Shown here in pieces: positions 16,220 through 24,259 of a stretch of 64,000 bases of DNA. Each line of letters opens with the position of its first letter. The stretch's first letter is position 1. Location of the stretch: positions 1-64,000 of the forward strand of contig CALRPI020000017.1 of assembly GCA_943370025.1 (NCBI GenBank), given 5' to 3'. The stretch is from JAAUUE01 sp943370025. Lineage in GTDB: Bacteria > Cyanobacteriota > Cyanobacteriia > Cyanobacteriales > JAAUUE01. A program made the translations under genes and the position numbers. Below the pieces are notes generated by a model. The model was given only the letters and a program-made list of their open reading frames with translations, made no database searches and was not told the origin of the DNA.

Positions 16220-16410
16220 TACAGCACTTTGCTTTCAAATGAGCATCTTATAAGTGGGGGGGGTGCTTCGCACCCCCCCCCACTTATTTTATTCTCCAAA
16301 AAGGGAAACTGTGTTTCCTTAGAAGACATGCCACAAATATTGAAATTCCTATCAATGTTGGGTTTGAGAGTGGGCTGAGGGTCGTCGAAGTCCGCTCTCA
16401 AACTGCTGTA
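16220..16410 (+). repeat. Element B copy 4 with element C nested inside
   Basis: The outer parts match B (TACAGCACTTTG at 16220, AAACTGCTGTA at 16410). Between TCAAATGAG and ACATGCCACAAATATT sits an extra 82 bp (about 16244-16325) that matches element C of 9722-9800, with a longer hairpin core (GGGGGGGTGC/GCACCCCCCC). Removing the insert restores a normal 109-bp B element. Confidence 0.85.
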
Positions 16411-16417
16411 AATAGGA

Positions 16418-17173
16418 TTACTGCATAGCCTTGGTCAGGTTAGCACCCCGGAGATGAGTATGGGTGCGATCGGTATTTCGTAGGTCAGCCTTGGTCAGGT
16501 CTGCCCAACGTAAGTCGGTTTGATACAGATCACAGCCTTGGAGATTTGCCCCGTAGAGATAGCTGCCACTGAGGTGAGCATAGCTGAGCTGAGCCTGCTG
16601 GAGATTGGCTTGATAGAAGTGAGAATTAAGTGCTTCGACACTATTCAGGTTTGCCTGCTGGAGTTGGGCGTGGTTCAGGTTGGCACTGACTAGATTTGCC
16701 CTTGTGAAGTTGACTCGGCAGAGGTTAGCTCCACTCAGGTCGGCGGTTTGCAGAATGGCATCCCGGAAATCTGCCCCAACCAAATTAGCATTGCTTAAAT
16801 CTGTCTCAGTTAGGTCTGCCTCTGGAAACTGGGCGGCGATCGCTTCCACCCCCCGCAAATCCGCCTGATATAGCTGGGCTGCTGCCAAGCAAGTATTTAA
16901 CAGCAATGCTCCGGCTAAATTTCCTGACCATAACTGCGCCTTACTTAGATCCGCATGGCTGAGGTCTGCCCCTTGGAGGTTGATATTAATCAGCTTTGCC
17001 CCCCGCAGGTTTGCCCCCCGCAGGTTTGCCCCCCGCAGGTTTGCTCCCCGGAGATTAATCTGTTCAAGGTTAGCCCCACTAAGATCGGGGATAATTTCTG
17101 GGAATTGATTCCTCCACTCCCACCAAGAGAGAGCACCAGCGCGGAGGTGGTTGAGGTGTTCTGGGTTAGCCAT
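16418..17173 (-). CDS. Pentapeptide repeat protein
   Basis: A 251-residue protein made almost wholly of A(D/N)Lxx pentapeptide repeats after a 30-residue head (MANPEHLNHLRAGALSWWEW). Such repeats fold into a right-handed quadrilateral beta-helix; the family is common in cyanobacteria and mostly of unknown role. There is no signal peptide. The DNA near 16998-17043 has three identical 15-nt units encoding RGANL, a sign of recent repeat duplication. It starts 4 bp after the end of ccmP on the same strand and is probably transcribed with it. Confidence 0.92.
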   Translation of the reverse strand: MANPEHLNHLRAGALSWWEWRNQFPEIIPDLSGANLEQINLRGANLRGANLRGANLRGAKLININLQGADLSHADLSKAQLWSGNLAGALLLNTCLAAAQLYQADLRGVEAIAAQFPEADLTETDLSNANLVGADFRDAILQTADLSGANLCRVNFTRANLVSANLNHAQLQQANLNSVEALNSHFYQANLQQAQLSYAHLSGSYLYGANLQGCDLYQTDLRWADLTKADLRNTDRTHTHLRGANLTKAMQ

Positions 17174-17176
17174 ACC

Positions 17177-17815
17177 CTACTCCTTTTTCATCTCTGAAGG
17201 ATGGTCTCGCCCTTGGATACTTTCTAGGGCTGCGATCGAAGCTCTGTAGCTAGCCATGATTTCCTGCTCTTCTCCCCCCAGATACATTCTGCCAAAACTG
17301 CCAAAAGCTTGGATTTCTAGAATATTAATTCGGGCAGATTTTTCCGCTTCGTTGGCAGCGAGGGCAGCATAGGCGGCGGGTTCCACCTCTAGGACGTAGA
17401 GGGTCTGTCCAGCGACAATCATATTTCCCCGGCGGGATCTATTAATCAACTGGGCATGGTGGGGGTCAATGTTGCGAATGATTTGGCTGGAAACGATCCG
17501 GGGTCTGAGACACTCTTGGGCAGTAACCCCGATCGTATCTAAGATGGCTTGCCCCGCCATTTTCGTATCCCCTTGGTTGCGGGAATGAATTTCTAGGGAG
17601 CCGTAGAGCCGTTCTACTACCTGTAAGCCGGGGCGGACGATCGTCGATTTGAGCGCCACATCGGTGATCCGATTAATTTCAATACCGGGGGAAATCTCAA
17701 TCCATAGGGAAGCATCACCGGGCAAGGGCAGAAATCCTTGCATCACTGTCCCTAGAAAAGCTGCGTGCTGGGGCTGCAAACTATCAAGGTATACATAACT
17801 GCGGAGGTCTATCAA
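17177..17815 (-). CDS. ccmP: Carboxysome tandem-BMC shell protein CcmP
   Basis: CcmP is a beta-carboxysome shell protein built from two fused BMC domains; it forms a stacked trimer with a gated pore thought to pass 3-phosphoglycerate or RuBP. The 212-residue length is that of the family. Domain 1 covers about 1-105 with LRSYVYLDSLQPQHA, EISPGIEINRITDVALK and the pore-gating Glu-Arg in QVVERLYGSLE (residues 68-69). Domain 2 covers about 106-205 with RPRIVSSQIIRNID, LYVLEVEPAAYAALAANEAE and GSFGRMYLGGEE. As in other beta-cyanobacteria it lies away from the main ccm operon. It is followed at 4 bp by the pentapeptide gene. Confidence 0.95.
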   Translation of the reverse strand: MIDLRSYVYLDSLQPQHAAFLGTVMQGFLPLPGDASLWIEISPGIEINRITDVALKSTIVRPGLQVVERLYGSLEIHSRNQGDTKMAGQAILDTIGVTAQECLRPRIVSSQIIRNIDPHHAQLINRSRRGNMIVAGQTLYVLEVEPAAYAALAANEAEKSARINILEIQAFGSFGRMYLGGEEQEIMASYRASIAALESIQGRDHPSEMKKE

Positions 17816-18006
17816 TATTGTGTCTGCCAGTAAAATCTAATAGAAATCTAAATGCCTGTCCTAGATTACCCTAGTCAGAGTCCTAGAAGCAAGGATTTCT
17901 AGCGATCGTCAAGCCCCTAATTTGTCTAGAGCTAATTCGTGATAGGATGCAAACAAATTTTCTGATCTGATCACAACTTTTAACTTTTACCTAACCTAGA
18001 ACTGCT

Positions 18007-18525
18007 ATGGATTTAAAGCCCCTGATTCGTGAAATTCCCGATTTTCCTATTCCCGGTATTAACTTTAAGGATATTACGACTCTGCTACAGAATCCCCAAG
18101 GATTCAGCTCGGCGATCGATCAAATAGCCGAGCAAATCCAAGCCCAGAATATCAATCCAGAATACATTGTAGGCATAGAATCTAGGGGGTTTATTTTTGG
18201 AGCCACCTTGGCTTACAAACTAGGTTTGGGCTTTGTGCTGGTGCGGAAACCCAAGAAACTCCCTGCCCCGGTCTATGCGATCGAATACGCGCTGGAATAT
18301 GGGAGCGATCGCCTAGAAATGCATCAAGATGCCCTGCCACCGGGTAGCCGAGCCATAATTATCGATGACCTATTGGCAACGGGCGGCACAGCCACAGCCA
18401 CGGGGGAACTGATCGAAAAAACCGGAGCAGTCCTAGCAGGTTTTGGCTTTATCATTGAGCTAGTGGATTTGCCCGGCAGAAAGCGCTTACCGGACGTGCC
18501 GATTATTAGCTTAGTGCAATACTAG
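18007..18525 (+). CDS. apt: Adenine phosphoribosyltransferase
   Basis: Apt salvages adenine to AMP using PRPP in the cytoplasm. The 172-residue protein has the family N-terminus (LKPLIREIPDFPIPGINFKD), the base-recognition stretch VGIESRGFIFGATLAYKLG, VLVRKPKKLPAPV, and the PRPP motif AIIIDDLLATGGTATA at about residues 118-133. The start codon is preceded by a clean 190-bp gap shared with divergent ccmP. The 329-bp inverted-repeat element begins 40 bp past the stop. Confidence 0.97.
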   Translation: MDLKPLIREIPDFPIPGINFKDITTLLQNPQGFSSAIDQIAEQIQAQNINPEYIVGIESRGFIFGATLAYKLGLGFVLVRKPKKLPAPVYAIEYALEYGSDRLEMHQDALPPGSRAIIIDDLLATGGTATATGELIEKTGAVLAGFGFIIELVDLPGRKRLPDVPIISLVQY

Positions 18526-18565
18526 AGTCAGTTAACAGTAAACAGTTATCAGTTAGATAAGTCCT

Positions 18566-18894
18566 TATAGAACCCATTTGATATCTCTTGACTTTAACCA
18601 ATTATTCTCGTAGTGGTGCGACCCAGCTAAAGTAGTGCATAAAACCCTAGAGAATTTGCACCATTTTAGTCAAGTCACTCCAGTAGTGGATAGACACAGC
18701 TAAAGTAGTGCATTGAAAAAATGGATATTGCTAATTTAGTAAGACATAGAGCCAAAATTCTATTGCACCAGTTTAGTGAAGTCACACCAGTAGGATGCGT
18801 TAGGCAGTAGCCGTAACGCATCAGAATCAGGGAAAGATGCGTTACGGCTGTCGCCTAACACATCCTACATTGAAGATATCAAATGGGTTCTATA
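18566..18894. mobile_element. 329-bp MITE-like element with perfect 21-bp inverted ends
   Basis: TATAGAACCCATTTGATATCT at 18566-18586 is repeated exactly, inverted, at 18874-18894. The outermost bases are TA on both sides, as in elements moved by IS630/Tc1-type transposases. Inside are two tandem imperfect palindromes (about 18611-18689 and 18690-18792, each with CAGCTAAAGTAGTGCAT and a distant complementary arm) and one long inverted repeat (about 18790-18868, arms GTAGGATGCGTTAGGC and GCCTAACACATCCTAC). It has no open frame for a transposase. Non-autonomous status is inferred. Confidence 0.8.
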
Positions 18895-18906
18895 ACTAGT
18901 CTCTGA

Positions 18907-18952
18907 GTCCGCGCAGGCGGACTTTGCTCCTGTAGTTGCGGTTTCAACCGCC
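18907..18952 (+). repeat. Repeat K, copy 1
   Basis: A 46-bp sequence (GTCCGCG, GGCGGACTTTG, TGTAGTTGCGGTTTCAA) found in reverse at 52571-52615 with few changes. GTCCGC and GCGGAC form a small hairpin. It lies just upstream of the ABC permease start. Confidence 0.7.
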
Positions 18953-18971
18953 CACTCTGAATGAAGTTCCT

Positions 18972-20027
18972 ATGACCCAAGACTCTGCGAACAAAGATAT
19001 CTCTATTTCCCTTGCTAATTGGGTGAAAGCGATCGCCACTAGCGATGCTTTTCTGTATATTCTCAAGCGAACTCTGCAAGCTTTACTGACCCTATTACTG
19101 GCATCGGCTTTGAGCTTTGCGATCATGCAACTATCTCCGGGAAACTATCTGGATACGCTGCGGCAAAATCCCAAAATATCCCCCGAACGCATTGATGAAC
19201 TGAGTAGGCAATTTGGCTTAGATAAACCCACCTATGTGCAGTATTTTCTCTGGCTGGGGAATGTGATCACAAAAGGGGATTTTGGGACTAGTTTTGTCTA
19301 TTTTCGTCCTGTAGCTTCTCTGTTGTGGGAGAGAGTTCCGGCGACTTTGTTGTTAGCTGTTGCCTCAATTATCATCACTTGGGCGGTGGCAATTCCCCTC
19401 GGAGTAATTGCCGCAGTAAATCAAAATAAATGGGGCGATCGCTTTCTGCAAGTCTTTAGTTATGCGGGTCAAGGTTTCCCTAGTTTTATTACTGCTTTGG
19501 CACTATTAATCTTTGCTCAAAATACATCGCCCCTGTTTCCTGTGGGAGGGATGACTAGTATTAACCATCAAGACCTGACTTGGCTCGGAAAAATTCTCGA
19601 TATTGGTTGGCATATGATCCTACCAACTTTGGCTTTAAGTATTACTAGTTTTGCCGGATTGCAGCGTTTGACTAGGGGGGAATTGCTGGATGTTCTCCGC
19701 CAAGATTATATTCAAACTGCCAGAGCTAAGGGTTTGCCAGAAAACAAAGTAATTTATATTCATGCCCTAAGAAATGCCATCAATCCTTTAGTCACTCTCC
19801 TAGGTTTTGAGTTTGCTAGTTTATTAGGTGGGGCATTTATTGCCGAAACTTTCTTTAATTGGCCCGGTCTCGGCAGATTGATTCTCCAGGCTGTGAATGC
19901 CAAGGATATTTATCTAGTGATGGCAAGTTTAATCATGGGTTCTGTGATGTTAATTGTGGGCAATCTCCTCTCGGATTTATTATTGAAATTCATCGATCCT
20001 CGAATTAAGTTAGAAGATTTACAATAA
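18972..20027 (+). CDS. Peptide/nickel-type ABC transporter permease (DppB-like)
   Basis: A 351-residue inner-membrane permease of the oligopeptide/dipeptide family, from ATG 18972 (MTQDSANKDIS); a TTG 36 nt upstream lies in repeat K and is not preferred. The N-terminus has a first membrane helix (ILKRTLQALLTLLLASALSF) and the family stretch FGLDKPTYVQYFLWLGNVITKGDFGTS. Five more helices follow, with the ATPase-contacting EAA loop at RQDYIQTARAKGLPENKV and the terminal DPRIKLE. No binding protein, second permease or ATPase gene is adjacent, so it is an orphan subunit whose partners are elsewhere, as often in cyanobacteria. Confidence 0.93.
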   Translation: MTQDSANKDISISLANWVKAIATSDAFLYILKRTLQALLTLLLASALSFAIMQLSPGNYLDTLRQNPKISPERIDELSRQFGLDKPTYVQYFLWLGNVITKGDFGTSFVYFRPVASLLWERVPATLLLAVASIIITWAVAIPLGVIAAVNQNKWGDRFLQVFSYAGQGFPSFITALALLIFAQNTSPLFPVGGMTSINHQDLTWLGKILDIGWHMILPTLALSITSFAGLQRLTRGELLDVLRQDYIQTARAKGLPENKVIYIHALRNAINPLVTLLGFEFASLLGGAFIAETFFNWPGLGRLILQAVNAKDIYLVMASLIMGSVMLIVGNLLSDLLLKFIDPRIKLEDLQ

Positions 20028-20053
20028 ATCCAGCAACTCTCATTTAGCATTAG

Positions 20054-20226
20054 TAGGGGGTTGACATTTGCGCTAGAGATTTCATTGTTTATATGGTTGA
20101 TGTCGCAAATGCGAAACCCTCTTCGATTCACCACTATAATTATCTTAGAAAATTAAGAGGGTAGAGCATTTGCGGAGGAAATTCCTTGTTTGATGAGATG
20201 ATTATCTCGCAAATGCGCTACCCCTA
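20054..20226. repeat. Two inverted copies of a CATTTGCG/CGCAAATG palindrome
   Basis: Two palindromes (20054-20122 and 20156-20226), each bounded by AGGG-rich ends and CATTTGCG/CGCAAATG arms, lie in opposite orientation, so the pair is itself a larger inverted repeat. They fill the gap between the permease and osmC genes. Confidence 0.75.
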
Positions 20227-20243
20227 CAAAAAATGGGATAACT

Positions 20244-20753
20244 ATGACGAAAAATCATTCTTACCAAATTGAAGTGCAATGGACTGGCAATACTGGTGAA
20301 GGGACTCAAAGTTATCGGGCTTATGAGCGATCGCATCAAATCAAAGCTGGTGATAAACCCTTAATTCTCGGTTCTTCTGACCCCAGTTTTCGGGGAGATA
20401 AAACTAAATACAATCCCGAAGAATTATTAGTTGCTTCTCTTGCTAGTTGTCATATGCTTTGGTATTTGCATCTTTGTAGTGAAGCAAAGATTATTGTGGT
20501 GGATTATAGCGATCGAGCTGTGGGAAAGATGATTGAAACTCAAGATGGCGGCGGCAGGTTCACAGAAGTGATCTTAAAGCCAGTAGTTACGATTACATCT
20601 ACTAGCGATCGAACAGTGGCAACTAGTCTCCATGAACAGGCACATCATCTATGTTTTATTGCCAACTCTGTCAATTTTCCGTTGCGATGTGAACCATCTA
20701 TAGCAATCCTAAATGGATTTAGAACGGTGTCCCCGGAGGGGACACCGTTCTAA
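20244..20753 (+). CDS. OsmC family peroxiredoxin-like protein
   Basis: OsmC/Ohr proteins reduce organic hydroperoxides with two cysteines. Both are present: Cys69 in LVASLASCHMLWYLH and Cys137 in EQAHHLCFIANS. The early GDKPLILGSSDPSFRGDKTKYNPEELL stretch is the subfamily signature of cyanobacterial OsmC. The normal end is near CEPSI (residue 153). The final 17 residues (ILNGFRTVSPEGTPF and neighbours) are read from element E (20699-20790), whose palindrome carries the stop codon. The protein is therefore longer than relatives by a repeat-derived tail. Activity should be intact because both cysteines and the dimer core are unchanged. Confidence 0.93.
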   Translation: MTKNHSYQIEVQWTGNTGEGTQSYRAYERSHQIKAGDKPLILGSSDPSFRGDKTKYNPEELLVASLASCHMLWYLHLCSEAKIIVVDYSDRAVGKMIETQDGGGRFTEVILKPVVTITSTSDRTVATSLHEQAHHLCFIANSVNFPLRCEPSIAILNGFRTVSPEGTPF

Positions 20754-20790
20754 ATCCTCTAACATTTATAACTCAATTAGGATCGCTATA
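20699..20790 (+). repeat. Element E, copy 2 (overlaps the end of osmC)
   Basis: A 92-bp unit with 13-14 bp ends, TATAGCAATCCTAA and, from the other side, TATAGCGATCCTAA. The core is a perfect hairpin with arms AGAACGGTGTCCCC and GGGGACACCGTTCT. It begins inside osmC and supplies its stop codon. Confidence 0.85.
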
Positions 20791-20825
20791 TTATTGTTGA
20801 ATAATGTCTGAGAGGCAAACTAAAA

Positions 20826-21389
20826 ATGGTACAAGCACCCAATAAAATCCTGACATTGACAGAGTTTTTGCAGTTACCAGAAACAAAACCAGCTAGTGAA
20901 TATATTGATGGTCAAATTTTTCAAAAGCTGATGCCCCAAGGGAAACATAGTGCAATTCAAGGAGAGCTGGTTCCGGCGATCAATAGAGTAGTGAAGCCAC
21001 AGCAAATTGCCCGGGCATTTCTTGAGTTGCGTTGTACCTTTGATAATCGCTCGATCGTGCCTGATATTGCAGTTTTTGCTTGGCATAGGATTCCTCGTGA
21101 CCAGAATGGAGAAATTGCCAACACGTTCTCGTTAGCTCCCGACTGGACAATTGAAATCCTCTCTCCCGATCAGAGCCAGACCAAGGTGACAAAAAATATT
21201 CTGCATTGTTTACAAAATGGCACCCAAATAGGCTGGTTAATTGATCCCCATGAACAAACCGTATTTGTTTATTATCCTCATCAGGAAACCCAAGTATTTG
21301 ATCAGCCTGATGCACTGATTCCTGTGCCAGTGTTTGCGATCGATCTCCAACTTACTATTCAGAATTTATTCTGTTGGTTGTTGGAATAA
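20826..21389 (+). CDS. Uma2 family (DUF820) putative endonuclease
   Basis: The second Uma2/DUF820 gene of the window, 187 residues. Marks: LTLTEFLQLPETKPASEYID, the RSIVPDIAVFAW strand with the conserved Asp (about residue 79), LAPDWTIEILSPDQSQTKV with the conserved Glu (about 113), K119-type basic residue and IGWLIDPHEQTVFVY. It is far from the 412-999 copy in sequence, so the two are not a recent duplication. It starts 36 bp after the E element that ends osmC. Nuclease fold is a family property; the role is unknown. Confidence 0.9.
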   Translation: MVQAPNKILTLTEFLQLPETKPASEYIDGQIFQKLMPQGKHSAIQGELVPAINRVVKPQQIARAFLELRCTFDNRSIVPDIAVFAWHRIPRDQNGEIANTFSLAPDWTIEILSPDQSQTKVTKNILHCLQNGTQIGWLIDPHEQTVFVYYPHQETQVFDQPDALIPVPVFAIDLQLTIQNLFCWLLE

Positions 21390-21405
21390 ACATTGGTTTA
21401 CCTTA

Positions 21406-21493
21406 GGACTTACGCGCTGCCAACGAATTATCGAGAATTTAGACGTTGTTGCGGGCGCGGAGCGCTCGCAACAACGTCTACATGCTTAAGTCC
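21406..21493 (+). repeat. Element A, copy 2
   Basis: An intact A unit, GGACTTACGCGCTGCC to ATGCTTAAGTCC. The core is a long hairpin with arms TAGACGTTGTTGCGGGCGC and GCTCGCAACAACGTCTA. Confidence 0.85.
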
Positions 21494-21599
21494 TATACCT
21501 ACAAGATGATGGAGGCAGGGCGGAAATCCCAACCTTTAAAAAAGTAATTGAACAGCTAGGATGTAATTAATTTATTACTCAACATTAGCAAGGTTGTTT

Positions 21600-22268
21600 A
21601 TGGCACGGGGCGACCAGATTTATTGTGATCGAGAATTTCTGAATCTCCAAGGAGTTTATGAGCATCATGGGATTGATTGTGGCGATGGGACAGTGATTCA
21701 TTACCGCAAGGGCAGCGAAACCATTGAACAGACTTCGATGGGCATATTTAGCGGTGGGAATAAAATTTATGTGCGCTCCTATCCCACTTCTTTCACTCCT
21801 GAGGTGGTGTTGCGACGAGCGACTAGCCGTTTAGGAGAACAGGAATATAATCTGCTTTTCAACAATTGCGAACACTTTGCTACTTGGTGCAAAACTGGGG
21901 TCAGTGAAAGCAAACAAGTGCGAGAACTCTTGCCAGTCCTCAGCACGATGAATCCTGACGAACTCGCTGCCCCCATCCGGGAGGCATTGGGAGGGGCAAC
22001 AACCGTCAATAGTCAGAAGTTACTCAATCAAGCGATCGCCCAAATTGAAGTTACATGGAATAGCATCCAACCGGACTACAAACGCAACCTCAAGGAAGCT
22101 GAGGACTGGCAAAAAGTGGCACGACAGGCACTGCAAAAGAATCGAGAAGACCTCGCCAGAGCCGCCCTGAAGAAAAAACTGAGCTACCAAAAACAAGCTG
22201 ATGATCAAAAATACCAACTGGCACAACTGGCAACCATGACCCAAACTCTCTTGCAAAATAATCAATAG
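21600..22268 (+). CDS. LRAT-fold (NlpC/P60-like) protein
   Basis: A 222-residue protein from ATG 21600; a TTG two codons up is less likely. The N-terminal 100 residues fit the lecithin:retinol acyltransferase domain, a permuted NlpC/P60 papain-like fold: EHHGIDCGDGTVIHY gives His22/23 and His34, and FNNCEHFATWC gives the catalytic Cys90. The C-terminal half (about 140-222) is a long charged coiled coil (EDWQKVARQALQKNREDLAR). Bacterial LRAT proteins probably act as acyltransferases or phospholipases on lipids, but the substrate is unknown. A long hairpin follows at 22305-22347. Lone gene. Confidence 0.87.
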   Translation: MARGDQIYCDREFLNLQGVYEHHGIDCGDGTVIHYRKGSETIEQTSMGIFSGGNKIYVRSYPTSFTPEVVLRRATSRLGEQEYNLLFNNCEHFATWCKTGVSESKQVRELLPVLSTMNPDELAAPIREALGGATTVNSQKLLNQAIAQIEVTWNSIQPDYKRNLKEAEDWQKVARQALQKNREDLARAALKKKLSYQKQADDQKYQLAQLATMTQTLLQNNQ

Positions 22269-22304
22269 AACTCTACTTGGCTAGCGCTACAAAGTAATAA
22301 TTTG

Positions 22305-22347
22305 GGTCATGTTGTTTGGGGTGCAAAGCACCCCAAACAACATGACC
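22305..22347. terminator. Perfect 20-bp hairpin between convergent genes (G-type unit)
   Basis: Arms 22305-22324 and 22328-22347 are perfectly complementary around an AAA loop. The lead AAAGTAAT links it to the G units at about 3325 and 60403. It sits 7 bp from the ggt stop and 36 bp past the LRAT gene, so it probably ends both transcripts. It lacks a T-run. Confidence 0.6.
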
Positions 22348-22354
22348 ATTTGCA

Positions 22355-24259
22355 CTAATCGCCGATCGCTAATCCTTCCCTTCTTGGATCCACGCCTCCT
22401 CTTAATCCTTCGTCACTTACCATAATTCCATGCAAACCACTATTGAGATCCATTACCTGTACTCGGTGTCCTGTCTTTTCTAGATCAGGTTTCAGGTCGG
22501 CAACCCTAGTTCCTGCTTCTAATTCCGTTGCCCCGTTGCGGGAGCCAAAATTAGGCAGGGCGATCGCCTCTTGGATATCCAAACCCCAATCTAGGGTGGC
22601 GACTAAGACCTTAGCCACGTAGTTGATGATATTACTGCCACCGGGAGAGCCGATGACCATTTTTAACTGAGGTGGGGCTTGAGGATCTAAGTTAAAAACC
22701 AAGGTGGGACTCATGGAACTGCGGGGGCGTTTGCCCGGTTGGACTCGGTTAGCCACGGGTTTGCCATCCACTTCGAGGGCAAAGGAGAAATCTGTCAGTT
22801 GATTATTCAGCAAAAAGCCCCGCACCATCAACCGGGAACCGAAGGCATCCTCAATGCTGGTAGTCATGGAGACGGCATTGCCAAAGCGATCGACTATAGA
22901 AATATGGGTAGTAGAAGGAAACTCTCCTGCCTGCCCAATGCCCCAAGTTTGCGGCGATGGAGGGATTTCCACACAACCAGAATCAGGAAAACAAGCCACG
23001 TAGGATACTGGGTCTAATCCTGAAGATTGGCTCTGAGGTAACTGTCCGGGGGTAGCAGTGCCGAGGGAACGATCGGGAAGAATTAACTGCGATCGCTCTT
23101 GCAAATATAACGGGTTGAGCAAAGCCTCGGTGGGAACGGGGATGAAATCACTATCTGCCATGTAGATGGAGCGATCGCTAAAAGCCAATCTGCCCACCTC
23201 GCTAAATAAATGCACTGCGGCTTCAGAATTTGGTTTTAGTGCCTTCAGCTCAAAATTGCTCAAGATGCCCAACATTTGTAGAATAGTCAAACCCCCAGAA
23301 CTCGGCGCACCCATGCCACAAACCTGATAACTGCGATAGTTTCCACATACTGGTGGGCGGGGCTTTGCTTGGTAGTTTGCCAAATCCTCTAGGGTCAAAT
23401 CACCCCCTGCTGCTTTGACCGTCTGCACTAATTCTTCGGCTAGGGAACCTTGATAGAAACTTGCAATGCCTTGCTCGGCGACAGCTTGCAACACTTGAGC
23501 TAGGGCAGGATTTTGGAGGATTGTCCCCACGGGTTTTGGCTTCCCGTCGGCTTGATAAAAATAGCTCTGGGCAGCAGGGTTTTGCTTCAGGAAGCGGTCT
23601 TGTTCTAAGAGGCTATAGAGGCGAGGAGAAATGGGGAATCCTTTGTTGGCAAGGGCGATCGCTGGTTGCCACAAATCCCGCCACGGCAGCTTGCCCTGTT
23701 CCCTGTGCGCCAGCTCCAACATTTTTAATAAACCCGGTGTGCCGACGGATTTGCCCCCAATCACCGCATCATAAAAAGCGAGGGGTTTCCCGGCAGCATC
23801 TAGGAAGCGATCGCCACGGGCGGCAGCCGGGGCAGTTTCTCGTCCATCGTAGGTCAAGACTTTTTTCTGGGCGGCATTGTAATAAACCAGAAAACCACCA
23901 CCGCCAATCCCGGAAGATTGGGGTTCCACGAGGTTTAATGTGGCTTGAACGGCGATCGCTGCATCGATCGCATTGCCTCCTTGTTGCAAAACTGCCAAAC
24001 CCGCCTGACTAGCCAAGGGGTTAGCCGCCACCACCATCTGCTGCCAAGCTCGAACGGCGACTCTTTCCTGTCGTCCGGTAGCTGCTTCTGGCAAGGGTGG
24101 GGTTAAAACTGGGTTCTGGATTTGGTTCAGAGTTGGAGTTGGCACCAAGCCTTGGCTGACTGCCTTCTGGGAATGACCAAGGAAGATGACCAGAAACGAC
24201 ATGCATAAACCTAGGCTAATTAAAGACAGCCAGCGATGATGATTTTTCTGGATATTCAT
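22355..24259 (-). CDS. ggt: Gamma-glutamyltransferase, exported
   Basis: GGT cleaves or transfers the gamma-glutamyl group of glutathione. I start at ATG 24257-24259, giving 634 residues with a signal peptide (HHRWLSLISLGLCMSFLVIF, then HSQKAVSQG); an in-frame ATG at 24325 adds 22 residues with no benefit. The large-subunit region has VLQQGGNAIDAAIAVQATL and PQSSGIGGGGFLVYY. The autocatalytic Thr that starts the small subunit is Thr450 in STTHISIVDRFGNAVSMT. The substrate loop SSMSPTLVF and oxyanion GSPGGSNII follow. It should mature by self-cleavage outside the cytoplasm. Divergent from glpX. Confidence 0.96.
   Translation of the reverse strand: MNIQKNHHRWLSLISLGLCMSFLVIFLGHSQKAVSQGLVPTPTLNQIQNPVLTPPLPEAATGRQERVAVRAWQQMVVAANPLASQAGLAVLQQGGNAIDAAIAVQATLNLVEPQSSGIGGGGFLVYYNAAQKKVLTYDGRETAPAAARGDRFLDAAGKPLAFYDAVIGGKSVGTPGLLKMLELAHREQGKLPWRDLWQPAIALANKGFPISPRLYSLLEQDRFLKQNPAAQSYFYQADGKPKPVGTILQNPALAQVLQAVAEQGIASFYQGSLAEELVQTVKAAGGDLTLEDLANYQAKPRPPVCGNYRSYQVCGMGAPSSGGLTILQMLGILSNFELKALKPNSEAAVHLFSEVGRLAFSDRSIYMADSDFIPVPTEALLNPLYLQERSQLILPDRSLGTATPGQLPQSQSSGLDPVSYVACFPDSGCVEIPPSPQTWGIGQAGEFPSTTHISIVDRFGNAVSMTTSIEDAFGSRLMVRGFLLNNQLTDFSFALEVDGKPVANRVQPGKRPRSSMSPTLVFNLDPQAPPQLKMVIGSPGGSNIINYVAKVLVATLDWGLDIQEAIALPNFGSRNGATELEAGTRVADLKPDLEKTGHRVQVMDLNSGLHGIMVSDEGLRGGVDPRREGLAIGD

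Noticed and set aside
16955..17043. Possible CRISPR-like array of CCCCGCAGGTTTGCC units
   Set aside because: The units are contiguous, 15 nt long and encode pentapeptides in frame; there are no spacers and no cas genes.
18611..18792. Possible sRNA or riboswitch in the tandem palindromes downstream of apt
   Set aside because: The units lie within a larger inverted-end element and match no aptamer I know; a mobile-element reading explains them better.
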